Below are positions 6,630-13,591 of a stretch of DNA of 27,117 bases, piece after piece. Numbering within the stretch: position 1 is the stretch's first letter; every line of letters begins with the position of its first letter. Location of the stretch: contig CAKQNZ010000005.1 in the NCBI GenBank assembly GCA_934255435.1, forward strand, positions 1-27,117. The letters run 5' to 3'. Under the pieces are notes generated by a model. The model had not been told where the DNA came from. It saw only the letters and a list, made by a program, of their open reading frames with translations, and did not search any database. The position numbers were made by a program, and so were the translations under genes. This stretch comes from an uncultured Clostridia bacterium (GTDB lineage: Bacteria > Bacillota > Clostridia > Peptostreptococcales > Anaerovoracaceae).

Positions 6630-8642
6630 CTATTTTTTCACTATACTGTAATATAGTCTGGCGGTCAGTCTGTATACTATGGTATACAGCACTGCGAACC
6701 CTGCGAATACGCCTGCCGTACAAATGGCGAACAGTTTCATATCGTAAAGTCCCATCAGCATCATTATCTTGTATACGAAAGGGAATGCGAAACATACATG
6801 CACACCTGCTGTCACCAGCGGCAGGAAGAACACTGTCAGTATCTGTGAATTGATGGATCGTTTCACTTCACGCTGGCTCATCCCCACATTCTGCATTATC
6901 ACGAATCTTTCCCGGTCTTCATATCCTTCTGTTATCTGTTTGTAGTACATTATCAGCACCGTGGCCATGATTAACAACAGACCCAGGAATATGCCTATGA
7001 AGTACAGGCCTGCAAAATCTATGAAGTAAGTACCGGCCTGCTGCGTCCTGCAGTCGAAATATCCGTTGAGGTCTTTATTTTGTCTGATCACGTCGTCACT
7101 CACAGCCATGATCCTGTCCTGATCTTCGGCTGATGCACCTTTTATGTCCGTCATATAATGCAGCCTGAAATATGAATTGTTTTTACCGTGAGCCTCTGTG
7201 CCGTTTCTGAAAAGATCCTCAAGGACAGCTCTGTCTCTGACTACCATGAAGTATGTAGCCGTCACATTGGCAAGCGCCTCTCCTGTTTCCGGGAAACTGT
7301 CCAGCCTGCCTGCCACATTAAGGAGTTCTCCAAATATGTCTATCTTTTTCATATCGTCCTGTGCCTTGCCGTCTGTGTAGAGCAGGACGTCGCTGCTGCG
7401 GCTTATCTTTTTATGGGTGCCTGTTACTCTGTTGTAGTCATCGAGAGTTATGAACATAAGTGTGCTTATCCTGTTGTACGCCGACGCCGCCATCAGAACG
7501 CTGTATTTGTCCGGATCGGTGTCAAAGGAATCGCTGCCCGGGTCATACACCGCAGAATATGATAGATCCGTGAAAGTCCGTTCATTCTCTTTCTCAAGAC
7601 CATTATCCTTTATCGCAGATTTCAGGATGTCCACGGCTTTCTCTGTTGCAGGATCGTCTGCCACGGCAGTGATCATGAATTCCGCCGGGTAACGTCTCTG
7701 TATGGAATCATCTGCTCCCACATACATATTGAAAGTGGCTGACAGTATCACCAGCACCATGGTGGACAGCACGCATATGTTGGCAAGACCCACAGCATTC
7801 TTTTTCATCCTGTACATCATGGACGACACGCTTACGAAATGTTTTGTTTTATAATAATACCCCTTGTTCTTTTTCATAAGTTTCAGCAGTGCGATGCTTC
7901 CCGATGTGAACAGCAGATATGTACCTGCGATCACCAGTATCACAGCCAGGAAAAACATCATGAACGCTGCTATCGGATTCTTCGTCAGCACTGCGATTAG
8001 ATAGCCTGCTGCAAGGCAGATACACCCCAGTATCGCCAGCAGCCATCTGGCCTTCGGTTCCCGCTCCCCTGTCCTGTCGCTTCTGAGAAGCTCCACCGGC
8101 TTCGCTTTGCATATCTGTCTTACGGAATCCAGCAGTATCAGCAGCGATACGACTCCGAACAGCCCGAATGAGCTTGAAAGCGCAGGTGTCGATATATAAA
8201 ATCCCATCGGTATCGCTGCATCCAGCATCCTCAGCACCACCATGTACATCAGCTTGTCAAGCAATATGCCTGCTGCTGCACCGACGATATATGATATCAG
8301 GAAAACATACAGAGTCTCGAAAAACACTACCCTGTATATATGTTTCTTTTCCATGCCCAGGATGTTGTAGAGTCCGAACTCGCTCCTGCGCCGCTTCACC
8401 AGGAAGCTGTTGACATAGAACAGGAATATCAGGGCGAACAGTGCGATGATGAACCTGCCCATATTCATATAGCTCTGTATGGTGTTCCCTCCCCAGAGTT
8501 CCTTCAGATCACGGTTGTATCCCATGGAACATACGATATAGTACATCAGTATGGTAACTGCTGACGACAGTATGTACGGCACATACATCCTGCGGTTTTT
8601 TCTGATATTGTTGAAGGCCATCACCGGATAGATCTTAAACAT
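6630..8642 (-). CDS. BceB-like ABC transporter permease (FtsX family)
   Basis: This roughly 670-residue permease matches BceB/VraG-type transporters that pair with a sensor kinase in detecting and resisting cell-wall-active peptides. It begins with the family pattern AFNNIRKNRRMYVPYILSS, has a first membrane helix near residues 20-40 and further helices in the N-terminal half. The region around 300-510 is largely hydrophilic, fitting the large extracellular loop, and helices return near 530-650. KRRRSEFGLYNILGMEKKHIYRV and YEDRERFVIMQNVGMSQREV are typical FtsX coupling segments. The ATG at 8642 overlaps the ATPase stop by 8 bases and follows GGTGG; a GTG three codons earlier (8651) is possible. 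It is the last gene of the ATPase-permease pair. No terminator separates it from cca. Confidence 0.9.
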   Translation of the reverse strand: MFKIYPVMAFNNIRKNRRMYVPYILSSAVTILMYYIVCSMGYNRDLKELWGGNTIQSYMNMGRFIIALFALIFLFYVNSFLVKRRRSEFGLYNILGMEKKHIYRVVFFETLYVFLISYIVGAAAGILLDKLMYMVVLRMLDAAIPMGFYISTPALSSSFGLFGVVSLLILLDSVRQICKAKPVELLRSDRTGEREPKARWLLAILGCICLAAGYLIAVLTKNPIAAFMMFFLAVILVIAGTYLLFTSGSIALLKLMKKNKGYYYKTKHFVSVSSMMYRMKKNAVGLANICVLSTMVLVILSATFNMYVGADDSIQRRYPAEFMITAVADDPATEKAVDILKSAIKDNGLEKENERTFTDLSYSAVYDPGSDSFDTDPDKYSVLMAASAYNRISTLMFITLDDYNRVTGTHKKISRSSDVLLYTDGKAQDDMKKIDIFGELLNVAGRLDSFPETGEALANVTATYFMVVRDRAVLEDLFRNGTEAHGKNNSYFRLHYMTDIKGASAEDQDRIMAVSDDVIRQNKDLNGYFDCRTQQAGTYFIDFAGLYFIGIFLGLLLIMATVLIMYYKQITEGYEDRERFVIMQNVGMSQREVKRSINSQILTVFFLPLVTAGVHVCFAFPFVYKIMMLMGLYDMKLFAICTAGVFAGFAVLYTIVYRLTARLYYSIVKK

Positions 8643-9402
8643 CGCTGCCACCGCCTGTCGCCATCACTGTCAGCGTATCGGATATACGCTGGAACATTTC
8701 CTCCCTGCCTGCATCGCCTCTGTATATCTGGTGGAACACCACTCCATCGTTTATAAACAATACACGGCTTGCATGGCTGGCAGCCTTTATGGAATGAGTC
8801 ACCATCACTATCGTCTGACCTCTTTCGTTTATCCTGTTGAAAAGCTTCAGCAGTTCATCCGCCGATCTTGAGTCCAGAGCCCCTGTAGGCTCGTCTGCCA
8901 GTATCAGCTTCGGCGATGTTATCAGCGCCCTTGCGATAGCAGCCCGCTGTTTCTGCCCTCCTGACACCTCATAGGGATATTTGTACAGCAGGTCCTTTAT
9001 CCCCAGCATGGACGCCAGCGGTTTCAGACGCATGTTCATCTCATGGAATTTCATGCCCGACAGCACCAGCGGCAGGAATATGTTGTCCATCAGGTTGAAT
9101 GTATCCAGCAGATTGAAATCCTGGAAAACGAATCCCAGATTCTTTCTCCTGAAAGCTGATATCTCCCTCTCGCTTATGCCGGACATGTCCTTTCCCTCAA
9201 GGAGCACATGACCTCTTGTGGGTCTGTCCAGAGCTGCCAGTATGTTCAGCAGCGTAGTCTTGCCGGAGCCTGACTCGCCCATGACAGCCACATATTCTCC
9301 CTCCTCCACGGAAAAGTCTACGTTTTTGAGTGCCTGCACCTCTCTGCCTCCGGAACGGGCAGTGTATATCTTCTGCAGTTTCTTTACTTCAAGTATCGGC
9401 AT
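8635..9402 (-). CDS. BceA-like ABC transporter ATP-binding protein
   Basis: This 255-residue ATPase energises the BceB-like permease encoded immediately downstream. Walker A is GESGSGKTT (42-50), the Q-loop is FVFQDFNLL (91-99), the signature is VSGGQKQR (146-153), Walker B is LILADEP (166-172) and the switch histidine is H203. These features place it in the MacB/BceA group. A tail of about 30 residues past the usual end contains the start region of the permease gene. The start is supported by AGGGAGG upstream. It has its own transcription signals: a terminator after the kinase gene and a repeated RR-type operator lie in the 147 bases before it, so it is probably induced by the neighbouring two-component system. 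Confidence 0.93.
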   Translation of the reverse strand: MPILEVKKLQKIYTARSGGREVQALKNVDFSVEEGEYVAVMGESGSGKTTLLNILAALDRPTRGHVLLEGKDMSGISEREISAFRRKNLGFVFQDFNLLDTFNLMDNIFLPLVLSGMKFHEMNMRLKPLASMLGIKDLLYKYPYEVSGGQKQRAAIARALITSPKLILADEPTGALDSRSADELLKLFNRINERGQTIVMVTHSIKAASHASRVLFINDGVVFHQIYRGDAGREEMFQRISDTLTVMATGGGSDV

Positions 9403-9477
9403 TATCCTCTACCTCCCTTTGTTTTGTTCTGTGATAACAGGATAGCATATGCAGACGGGCTCCAGCCATCGAATGAC

Positions 9478-9505
9478 CTTACAAAGGGGCACCTAATCTT
9501 ACAAA
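9478..9505 (-). promoter_or_regulatory. Putative response-regulator operator (20-bp-spaced direct repeat)
   Basis: On the minus strand TTTGTAAG occurs twice, at 9498-9505 and 9478-9485, with exactly 20 bp from start to start and similar flanking bases (ATT / GTC). Direct repeats about two helix turns apart are the usual target of OmpR-family regulators. The site lies between the kinase terminator and the BceA-like gene, where a regulator of this transporter should bind. A weak -10 (TATGCT) follows about 30 bases further on without a good -35, as expected of an activated promoter. Confidence 0.55.
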
Positions 9506-9507
9506 AA

Positions 9508-9532
9508 TGAAAGACCGGCGTATTTACCGGTC
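9508..9532 (-). terminator. Terminator after the sensor kinase gene
   Basis: GACCGG (9513-9518) pairs with CCGGTC (9527-9532) and on the minus strand is followed by TTTCATTTTT. It separates the regulator/kinase transcript from the transporter transcript. Confidence 0.6.
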
Positions 9533-9549
9533 CTGCATTAGTATATCTG

Positions 9550-10551
9550 TCATTCGTATATCCGCTCCTGCCTCGACAGATCAAGGGACACCCGTGTCCC
9601 GATCCCTTCCTCCGATTCGATGGTCATGGTGTGAGAAAGACGTTTAAGCACTTCTCCCGACAGGTAAAGCCCCAGCCCGGTGGATTTGTTCCCTGTGCGT
9701 CCGTTGTATCCGGTGAACCCCTTCTGGGTCACACGGCTTATGTCTTCGCGGGCTATGCCTATGCCGGTATCTTCTATCGTCAATACGTTATCTTTATCCG
9801 AATATATGGTGATGGTCCCCTTCTTCGTGTATTTCAGGGAGTTGGACAGCAGCTGTTCTATGACGAACTGCAGCCATTTCTCATCGGTCACTGCTCTGAT
9901 ACCGGTGCTGCGGCAGTCCACAGCTATCTTCTTTGCTATGAATACAGGTGCATATTTTCTCACTGCACGTCTGACGATCACATCTATGTCATATTCCCTC
10001 AGCACATAGTCCGTGTGCTCAGAGCCAAGCCTGACATATGACAGAGCCATTTCCACGTACTGTTCGATGCGGAAAAGCTCTATGCCTTTCTGTGAATTTT
10101 TTTCTTCTTCGTCCATCAGCAGTCTCATGGCCTGTATCGGCGTCTTGACCTGATGCACCCACATGGCGTAGTAGTCCGACATCTCGGATCGTGCTGCAGC
10201 TGAAGCCGCCAGAATCTCATTGTATTTTTCGTAAAGTCCCCGTACCAGCCTGTCGTAATCCTGCTGGATCTGTCCGGCTGGTACCGGAAGTACATCTGTG
10301 ATGTCGCCTGCAGAGCCGGCTACATTTTCCAGAGCCCTGTGCCTCCTGCAGAAAGATATGATATCCGGAACTGCTGCCGCTGCCATGACACACGCCGCCA
10401 GCAGCAGGGCGTAAAAAATGCTTTCCCCCGGCACTCTGTAAAGATACAGCGCCAGCACTGCCACTGCCGCCGAGACTGCTGCAGTGATAATGATCCTGAT
10501 GCGTGACCTCAGATATGGCAGTATATATCCTGAAACGGGTCCTTTATTCAT
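9550..10551 (-). CDS. BceS-like intramembrane-sensing histidine kinase
   Basis: This 333-residue kinase has two close membrane helices (about 17-38 and 43-66) with almost no extracellular loop, the layout of intramembrane-sensing kinases that read flux through a partner BceAB transporter. The phosphoacceptor is H133 in MWVHQVKTPIQ; the ATP-binding domain has the N-box around N237 (QLLSNSLKYTKKG), DTGIG (261-265) and TGLGL (291-295). Its ATG overlaps the stop of the regulator gene as ATGA, so the two are translationally coupled. The partner transporter is encoded directly downstream behind a terminator. The inducing peptide is not evident. Confidence 0.93.
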   Translation of the reverse strand: MNKGPVSGYILPYLRSRIRIIITAAVSAAVAVLALYLYRVPGESIFYALLLAACVMAAAAVPDIISFCRRHRALENVAGSAGDITDVLPVPAGQIQQDYDRLVRGLYEKYNEILAASAAARSEMSDYYAMWVHQVKTPIQAMRLLMDEEEKNSQKGIELFRIEQYVEMALSYVRLGSEHTDYVLREYDIDVIVRRAVRKYAPVFIAKKIAVDCRSTGIRAVTDEKWLQFVIEQLLSNSLKYTKKGTITIYSDKDNVLTIEDTGIGIAREDISRVTQKGFTGYNGRTGNKSTGLGLYLSGEVLKRLSHTMTIESEEGIGTRVSLDLSRQERIYE

Positions 10552-11222
10552 TTTATGATATACCCTATGCCTTTCTTCGTTTCTATCAGATCCGTGACGC
10601 TAATGGACGCCAGCGCTTTCCTCAGCCTGTTGATATTCACAGAAAGAGTGTTCTCGTCTATGAAGGTGTCGCTTTCCCACAGCCTGTTCATGATGGTCTC
10701 CCTTGAGACAGTGCGACCCTTGTGCTCCATCAGCAGCGCCAGTATCCTGTTCTCGTTTCTGGAAAGCTCAACGCTCCTGCCTTCGTATTCTGCTGTGCAC
10801 GCTGCGCTGTTGAATATCATACCGTTGTGTTCTCTGATATCAGAACCTGCTGCACTGAAATCATATGATCGCCTCAGCAAAGCCTGTATCTTGGCAACAA
10901 GGACATTCATCTCGAAAGGCTTAGCCACGAAATCATCAGCGCCCATGCTTATGGCCATCACGATGTTCATATCGTCTCCTGCCGATGAGATGAACATCAC
11001 CGGCACCTGAGACTCCTTTCTTATCTCGCTGCACCAGTGATACCCATTGAAAAACGGCAGAGAGATATCCATCAGCACCAGATGCGGCTTGTACTCCCTG
11101 AAACCCTGCATAACATTCCTCAGATCCGTACACTGCTGCACCTCAAATCCCCAGTTTTTTAGGTTGTCTGCGATCGCACCGGCGATCACATCATCGTCTT
11201 CTATAATAAAAATCCTGTACAT
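10548..11222 (-). CDS. BceR-like OmpR-family response regulator
   Basis: This 224-residue regulator has a receiver domain with acidic residues at 9-11, the phosphoacceptor D52 (VLMDISLPFFNG), S80 and K101, followed by a winged-helix DNA-binding domain from about 125 (VELSRNENRILALL; SVNINRLRKAL). It should be phosphorylated by the adjacent kinase and activate the transporter genes, probably through the direct repeat at 9478-9505. I chose the ATG at 11222 because the conserved domain begins there with MYRIFIIEDDD; the open frame reaches 11315 but that part has no family similarity. There is no Shine-Dalgarno site: an extended -10 box ends six bases before the ATG, so a leaderless message is likely. 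Confidence 0.93.
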   Translation of the reverse strand: MYRIFIIEDDDVIAGAIADNLKNWGFEVQQCTDLRNVMQGFREYKPHLVLMDISLPFFNGYHWCSEIRKESQVPVMFISSAGDDMNIVMAISMGADDFVAKPFEMNVLVAKIQALLRRSYDFSAAGSDIREHNGMIFNSAACTAEYEGRSVELSRNENRILALLMEHKGRTVSRETIMNRLWESDTFIDENTLSVNINRLRKALASISVTDLIETKKGIGYIIK

Positions 11223-11228
11223 GAGTTT

Positions 11229-11258
11229 ATCATACCATGTAGAGGCGGAAGCCGTAAA
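11229..11258 (-). promoter_or_regulatory. Extended -10 promoter of the response regulator (predicted leaderless start)
   Basis: On the minus strand TTTACG (11253-11258) is followed after 18 bases by TATGAT (11229-11234) with a TG one base upstream, the extended -10 pattern. Six bases separate TATGAT from the ATG, so transcription should begin at the start codon itself. Confidence 0.5.
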
Positions 11259-11333
11259 GTGAAGTTTGGACCTGATATATCTGATACCGTATGGCTTTTG
11301 TGAAGTTTTATTCATTTGAAATCATTCTGTTTT

Positions 11334-11339
11334 TATGAT
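11334..11339 (+). promoter_or_regulatory. -10 box of the DUF5685 operon
   Basis: TATGAT lies 11 bases before the ATG at 11351; TTCATT 17 bases upstream is a weak -35. Transcription would start about four or five bases before the start codon, and no Shine-Dalgarno sequence is present. The promoter is divergent from that of the response regulator gene. Confidence 0.4.
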
Positions 11340-11350
11340 ACCCTTGACAT

Positions 11351-12346
11351 ATGCTGGGCTATGTACGGATAGACAAGGGCGAACTCAAGGTTCGTGAATA
11401 TGAGATATACACAGGCTACTACTGCGGAGTGTGCAAGTCCATCGGCAGCAGATATGGTCAGCTGCCACGGATGGTACTGAGCTATGATGCCGCATTCCTT
11501 GCACTGCTGCTTGCGTCTTTCGATGAGACGCCAGATATACCGGAGCCTGAACACTGCATAGGTCATCATATCAGGAAGAAGACAGTGATACGGAACGAAG
11601 CCATAGATTTTGCAGCAGATGTCATGCTTATACTGGCATGGTACAAGCTGGAAGACGACGTCAGAGACGAAGGCAGTGTCAAGGCAAAGGCAGCGATGAC
11701 AGCCTTCAGACGCCTTCACAGGAAGCTTTACAGCATATACCCTGACCTTTGTGACAGCATCGGTGCTGATCTTTCGAAGCTTGCCGGACTTGAGACTGCA
11801 GTCTGTGCTGACCTGGATATGGTCTGCGACCTGTTCGCACATATAATGCAGACTATATTCACAGCAGGTCTTCATCACATTTACGGCGAGCGTTTCGATG
11901 AATGTTTTGAATGTCCGGATGACAGTGATATATCCGGCTGTCCCGGACAGAACGATAACGATTTTCCGAAACTCAGCACAGATGCTCCGGACCGGGAACC
12001 TGTGACGCTGGCTGACCAGCTGTCAGCCGCCGGATACCATCTCGGCAAATGGATATATCTGATAGACGCTGCAGACGATATCGAAGAAAACATCGAGTCA
12101 GGGGCATACAATCCGCTGCTGGCAAGGTTCAGTTTCGACAGCAGCAGAGAAACTGCCAGCGGATTCAGGGACAGGATCAGAGACAGCCTCTCGATGAATC
12201 TTTACATCTGTCTGGCAGCTCTGAGCAGATACCTCGATATTCCTCACATCAGCAAAAACCGTGGTATCATAGAGAATATAGTCTACCTGGGACTGAACAG
12301 AAAAACAAAAGAGATCTTAAAAGGAGATACGAATGAACCCATATGA
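11351..12346 (+). CDS. DUF5685-family protein of unknown function
   Basis: This 331-residue protein matches the uncharacterised DUF5685 family by its start, [20 protein letters not shown], then [14 protein letters not shown]. It is mostly helical with no signal peptide. C25 and C28 (CGVC) and C69-H72-H73 (CIGHH) could form a metal site. Two acidic motifs stand out: LEDDVRDE (100-107) and [10 protein letters not shown] (238-247). Their spacing and helical setting recall the paired Asp-rich motifs of squalene/phytoene-synthase-type enzymes; this is my inference, not an established function. Residues 181-222 form a variable Asp/Cys/Pro-rich linker. It overlaps the following DnaJ-like gene by 14 bases, so it works with it in one operon. 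The start codon has no ribosome-binding site and may be near-leaderless. Confidence 0.85.
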   Translation: MLGYVRIDKGELKVREYEIYTGYYCGVCKSIGSRYGQLPRMVLSYDAAFLALLLASFDETPDIPEPEHCIGHHIRKKTVIRNEAIDFAADVMLILAWYKLEDDVRDEGSVKAKAAMTAFRRLHRKLYSIYPDLCDSIGADLSKLAGLETAVCADLDMVCDLFAHIMQTIFTAGLHHIYGERFDECFECPDDSDISGCPGQNDNDFPKLSTDAPDREPVTLADQLSAAGYHLGKWIYLIDAADDIEENIESGAYNPLLARFSFDSSRETASGFRDRIRDSLSMNLYICLAALSRYLDIPHISKNRGIIENIVYLGLNRKTKEILKGDTNEPI

Positions 12347-12908
12347 AGTGCTGGGCGTTCCTGAAAACGCCAGCGATGAAGAAATAAAAAAAGCATACAA
12401 AGAACTTGTCAAGAAATATCATCCCGACAAGTATCAGGACAATCCTCTGGCTGATCTTGCCGAAGAAAAGCTCCAGGAGATAAATGAAGCCTACGATATA
12501 CTGATGAAAGGTGGCAGAGGAAGCAGCCGCTCCGGAAGCTATGGTGGCGGCAGGAATACAGCATCCTTCGACTCCATGCAGGTGCGCAGATATATCGATG
12601 CCGGAAACCTTGCTGCTGCTGAACAGATACTCAGCAGTACCAGTGACAGGAGCGCCGAATGGTTTTTCCTGTCAGGCATGCTGTCACTCAGGAAAGGATG
12701 GTACGATGATGCCACCAGCAAACTCCAGACAGCCACTGATATGGATCCGACGAATGTAGAATACAGCCAGGCTTACGGACGTATCATCAATATGGGCAGA
12801 CAGTATCAGACACAGTCATACGGCAGAGGCTACAGGAGCAACGACGATCTTTGCTGCCAGGCACTTCAGTGCTATATATGTGCCGACTGCTGTATAGACT
12901 GCATATAA
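12333..12908 (+). CDS. J-domain protein with TPR-like region and Cys-rich tail
   Basis: This 191-residue co-chaperone-like protein has an N-terminal J domain (1-60) with the DnaK-stimulating HPD at 30-32. A Gly/Ser/Arg linker (60-78) follows, then a TPR-like helical repeat region (about 80-155, [22 protein letters not shown]). The tail has seven cysteines in its last 18 residues, spaced CC-x4-C-x2-C-x2-CC-x2-C. It lacks the zinc-finger and C-terminal substrate domains of true DnaJ, so it is not the general chaperone partner. The Cys tail could bind metal or contact the membrane; this is unproven. The ATG has GGAG eight bases upstream and overlaps the end of the DUF5685 gene, and the membrane-protein gene follows after 10 bases. 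Confidence 0.9.
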   Translation: MNPYEVLGVPENASDEEIKKAYKELVKKYHPDKYQDNPLADLAEEKLQEINEAYDILMKGGRGSSRSGSYGGGRNTASFDSMQVRRYIDAGNLAAAEQILSSTSDRSAEWFFLSGMLSLRKGWYDDATSKLQTATDMDPTNVEYSQAYGRIINMGRQYQTQSYGRGYRSNDDLCCQALQCYICADCCIDCI

Positions 12909-12918
12909 GGAGAGCAAA

Positions 12919-13455
12919 TTGAAACGAGACAAGATATTCAAGATAACAATAGGAGGCATATGCCTTGCACTTACCGTAATATCCATATACGCTGCTTCGA
13001 TAGTACCGGGCGTGGAGCTCACACTTCTGGCTGTATCTTCGCTGTTCACAGCGATAGTGCTCATGGAATCAGGGGTCGGCAGTTCAGTCCTGCTTTACTG
13101 TGCAGCACTGCTGCTGGGGCTGATCATAGTGCCGAACAAGCTGTCCGTGATACCGTACGGATTCTTTTTCGGATACTACGGCATACTCAAATACTACATC
13201 GAAAAGCTCCACGGCAGACTGCTGCAGACCATCGTCAAACTGCTGTTTTTCGCAGGTCTGATGTGCATAGGGCTGCTGGGATTCAGAGAGCTGTTCACAG
13301 ACAGCATCCATATTCCGGATATGCCTGTCGCACTGCTTATCATCGCAGGTATACTTATGCTTTTCCTCTATGATTTCATCTACTCATACCTGATAAATTT
13401 TTATGTCAGACGCATAAAACGTAAAAAAGGACTTGACGATATCAAGCTGAGCTGA
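12919..13455 (+). CDS. Small integral membrane protein of unknown function
   Basis: This 178-residue, strongly hydrophobic protein has about five or six predicted membrane helices, at roughly 9-30, 33-51, 55-72, 102-123 and 133-157. It carries a basic N-terminus (MKRDKIFK) and a basic C-terminal tail (YVRRIKRKKGLDD), so both ends are probably cytoplasmic. I recognise no catalytic motif or characterised family; the general look resembles small MreD- or ECF-S-like membrane proteins, but that is not evidence of function. Translation starts at TTG, supported by AAGGAGAG seven bases upstream. It is the third gene of the operon with DUF5685 and the J-domain protein, and ends before a strong terminator. 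Confidence 0.85.
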   Translation: MKRDKIFKITIGGICLALTVISIYAASIVPGVELTLLAVSSLFTAIVLMESGVGSSVLLYCAALLLGLIIVPNKLSVIPYGFFFGYYGILKYYIEKLHGRLLQTIVKLLFFAGLMCIGLLGFRELFTDSIHIPDMPVALLIIAGILMLFLYDFIYSYLINFYVRRIKRKKGLDDIKLS

Positions 13456-13480
13456 TACGCTTGTCAGTGAAAATAGTTTT

Positions 13481-13506
13481 TTCTTTACAAAATTTCTTTA
13501 CAAAAT
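13481..13506. repeat. Two tandem copies of a 13-bp AT-rich unit
   Basis: TTCTTTACAAAAT is repeated perfectly at 13481-13493 and 13494-13506, between the membrane-protein gene and the terminator. No function is evident; it may be a simple slippage duplication. Confidence 0.7.
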
Positions 13507-13514
13507 ATGTACAG

Positions 13515-13548
13515 AAAAGGAACAGAGCTGCATAGCTCTGTTCCTTTT
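13515..13548. terminator. Bidirectional terminator between the DUF5685 operon and clpB
   Basis: GGAACAGAGC (13519-13528) and GCTCTGTTCC (13535-13544) make a perfect 10-bp stem with a six-base loop, flanked by AAAA and TTTT so that it can act on both convergent transcripts. Confidence 0.85.
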
Positions 13549-13591
13549 ACATTTGGTTATTATATGAGGTTAACGTTATTTTTATAAGCGA

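Noticed and set aside
11223..11315. N-terminal extension of the response regulator to 11315
   Set aside because: The receiver domain begins at the ATG at 11222 and the extension covers the promoter region with no ribosome-binding site.
13481..13506. Tandem TTCTTTACAAAAT units as a response-regulator site like that at 9478-9505
   Set aside because: The unit spacing is 13 bp, not 20, and it lies at a gene's 3' end before a terminator with no promoter.
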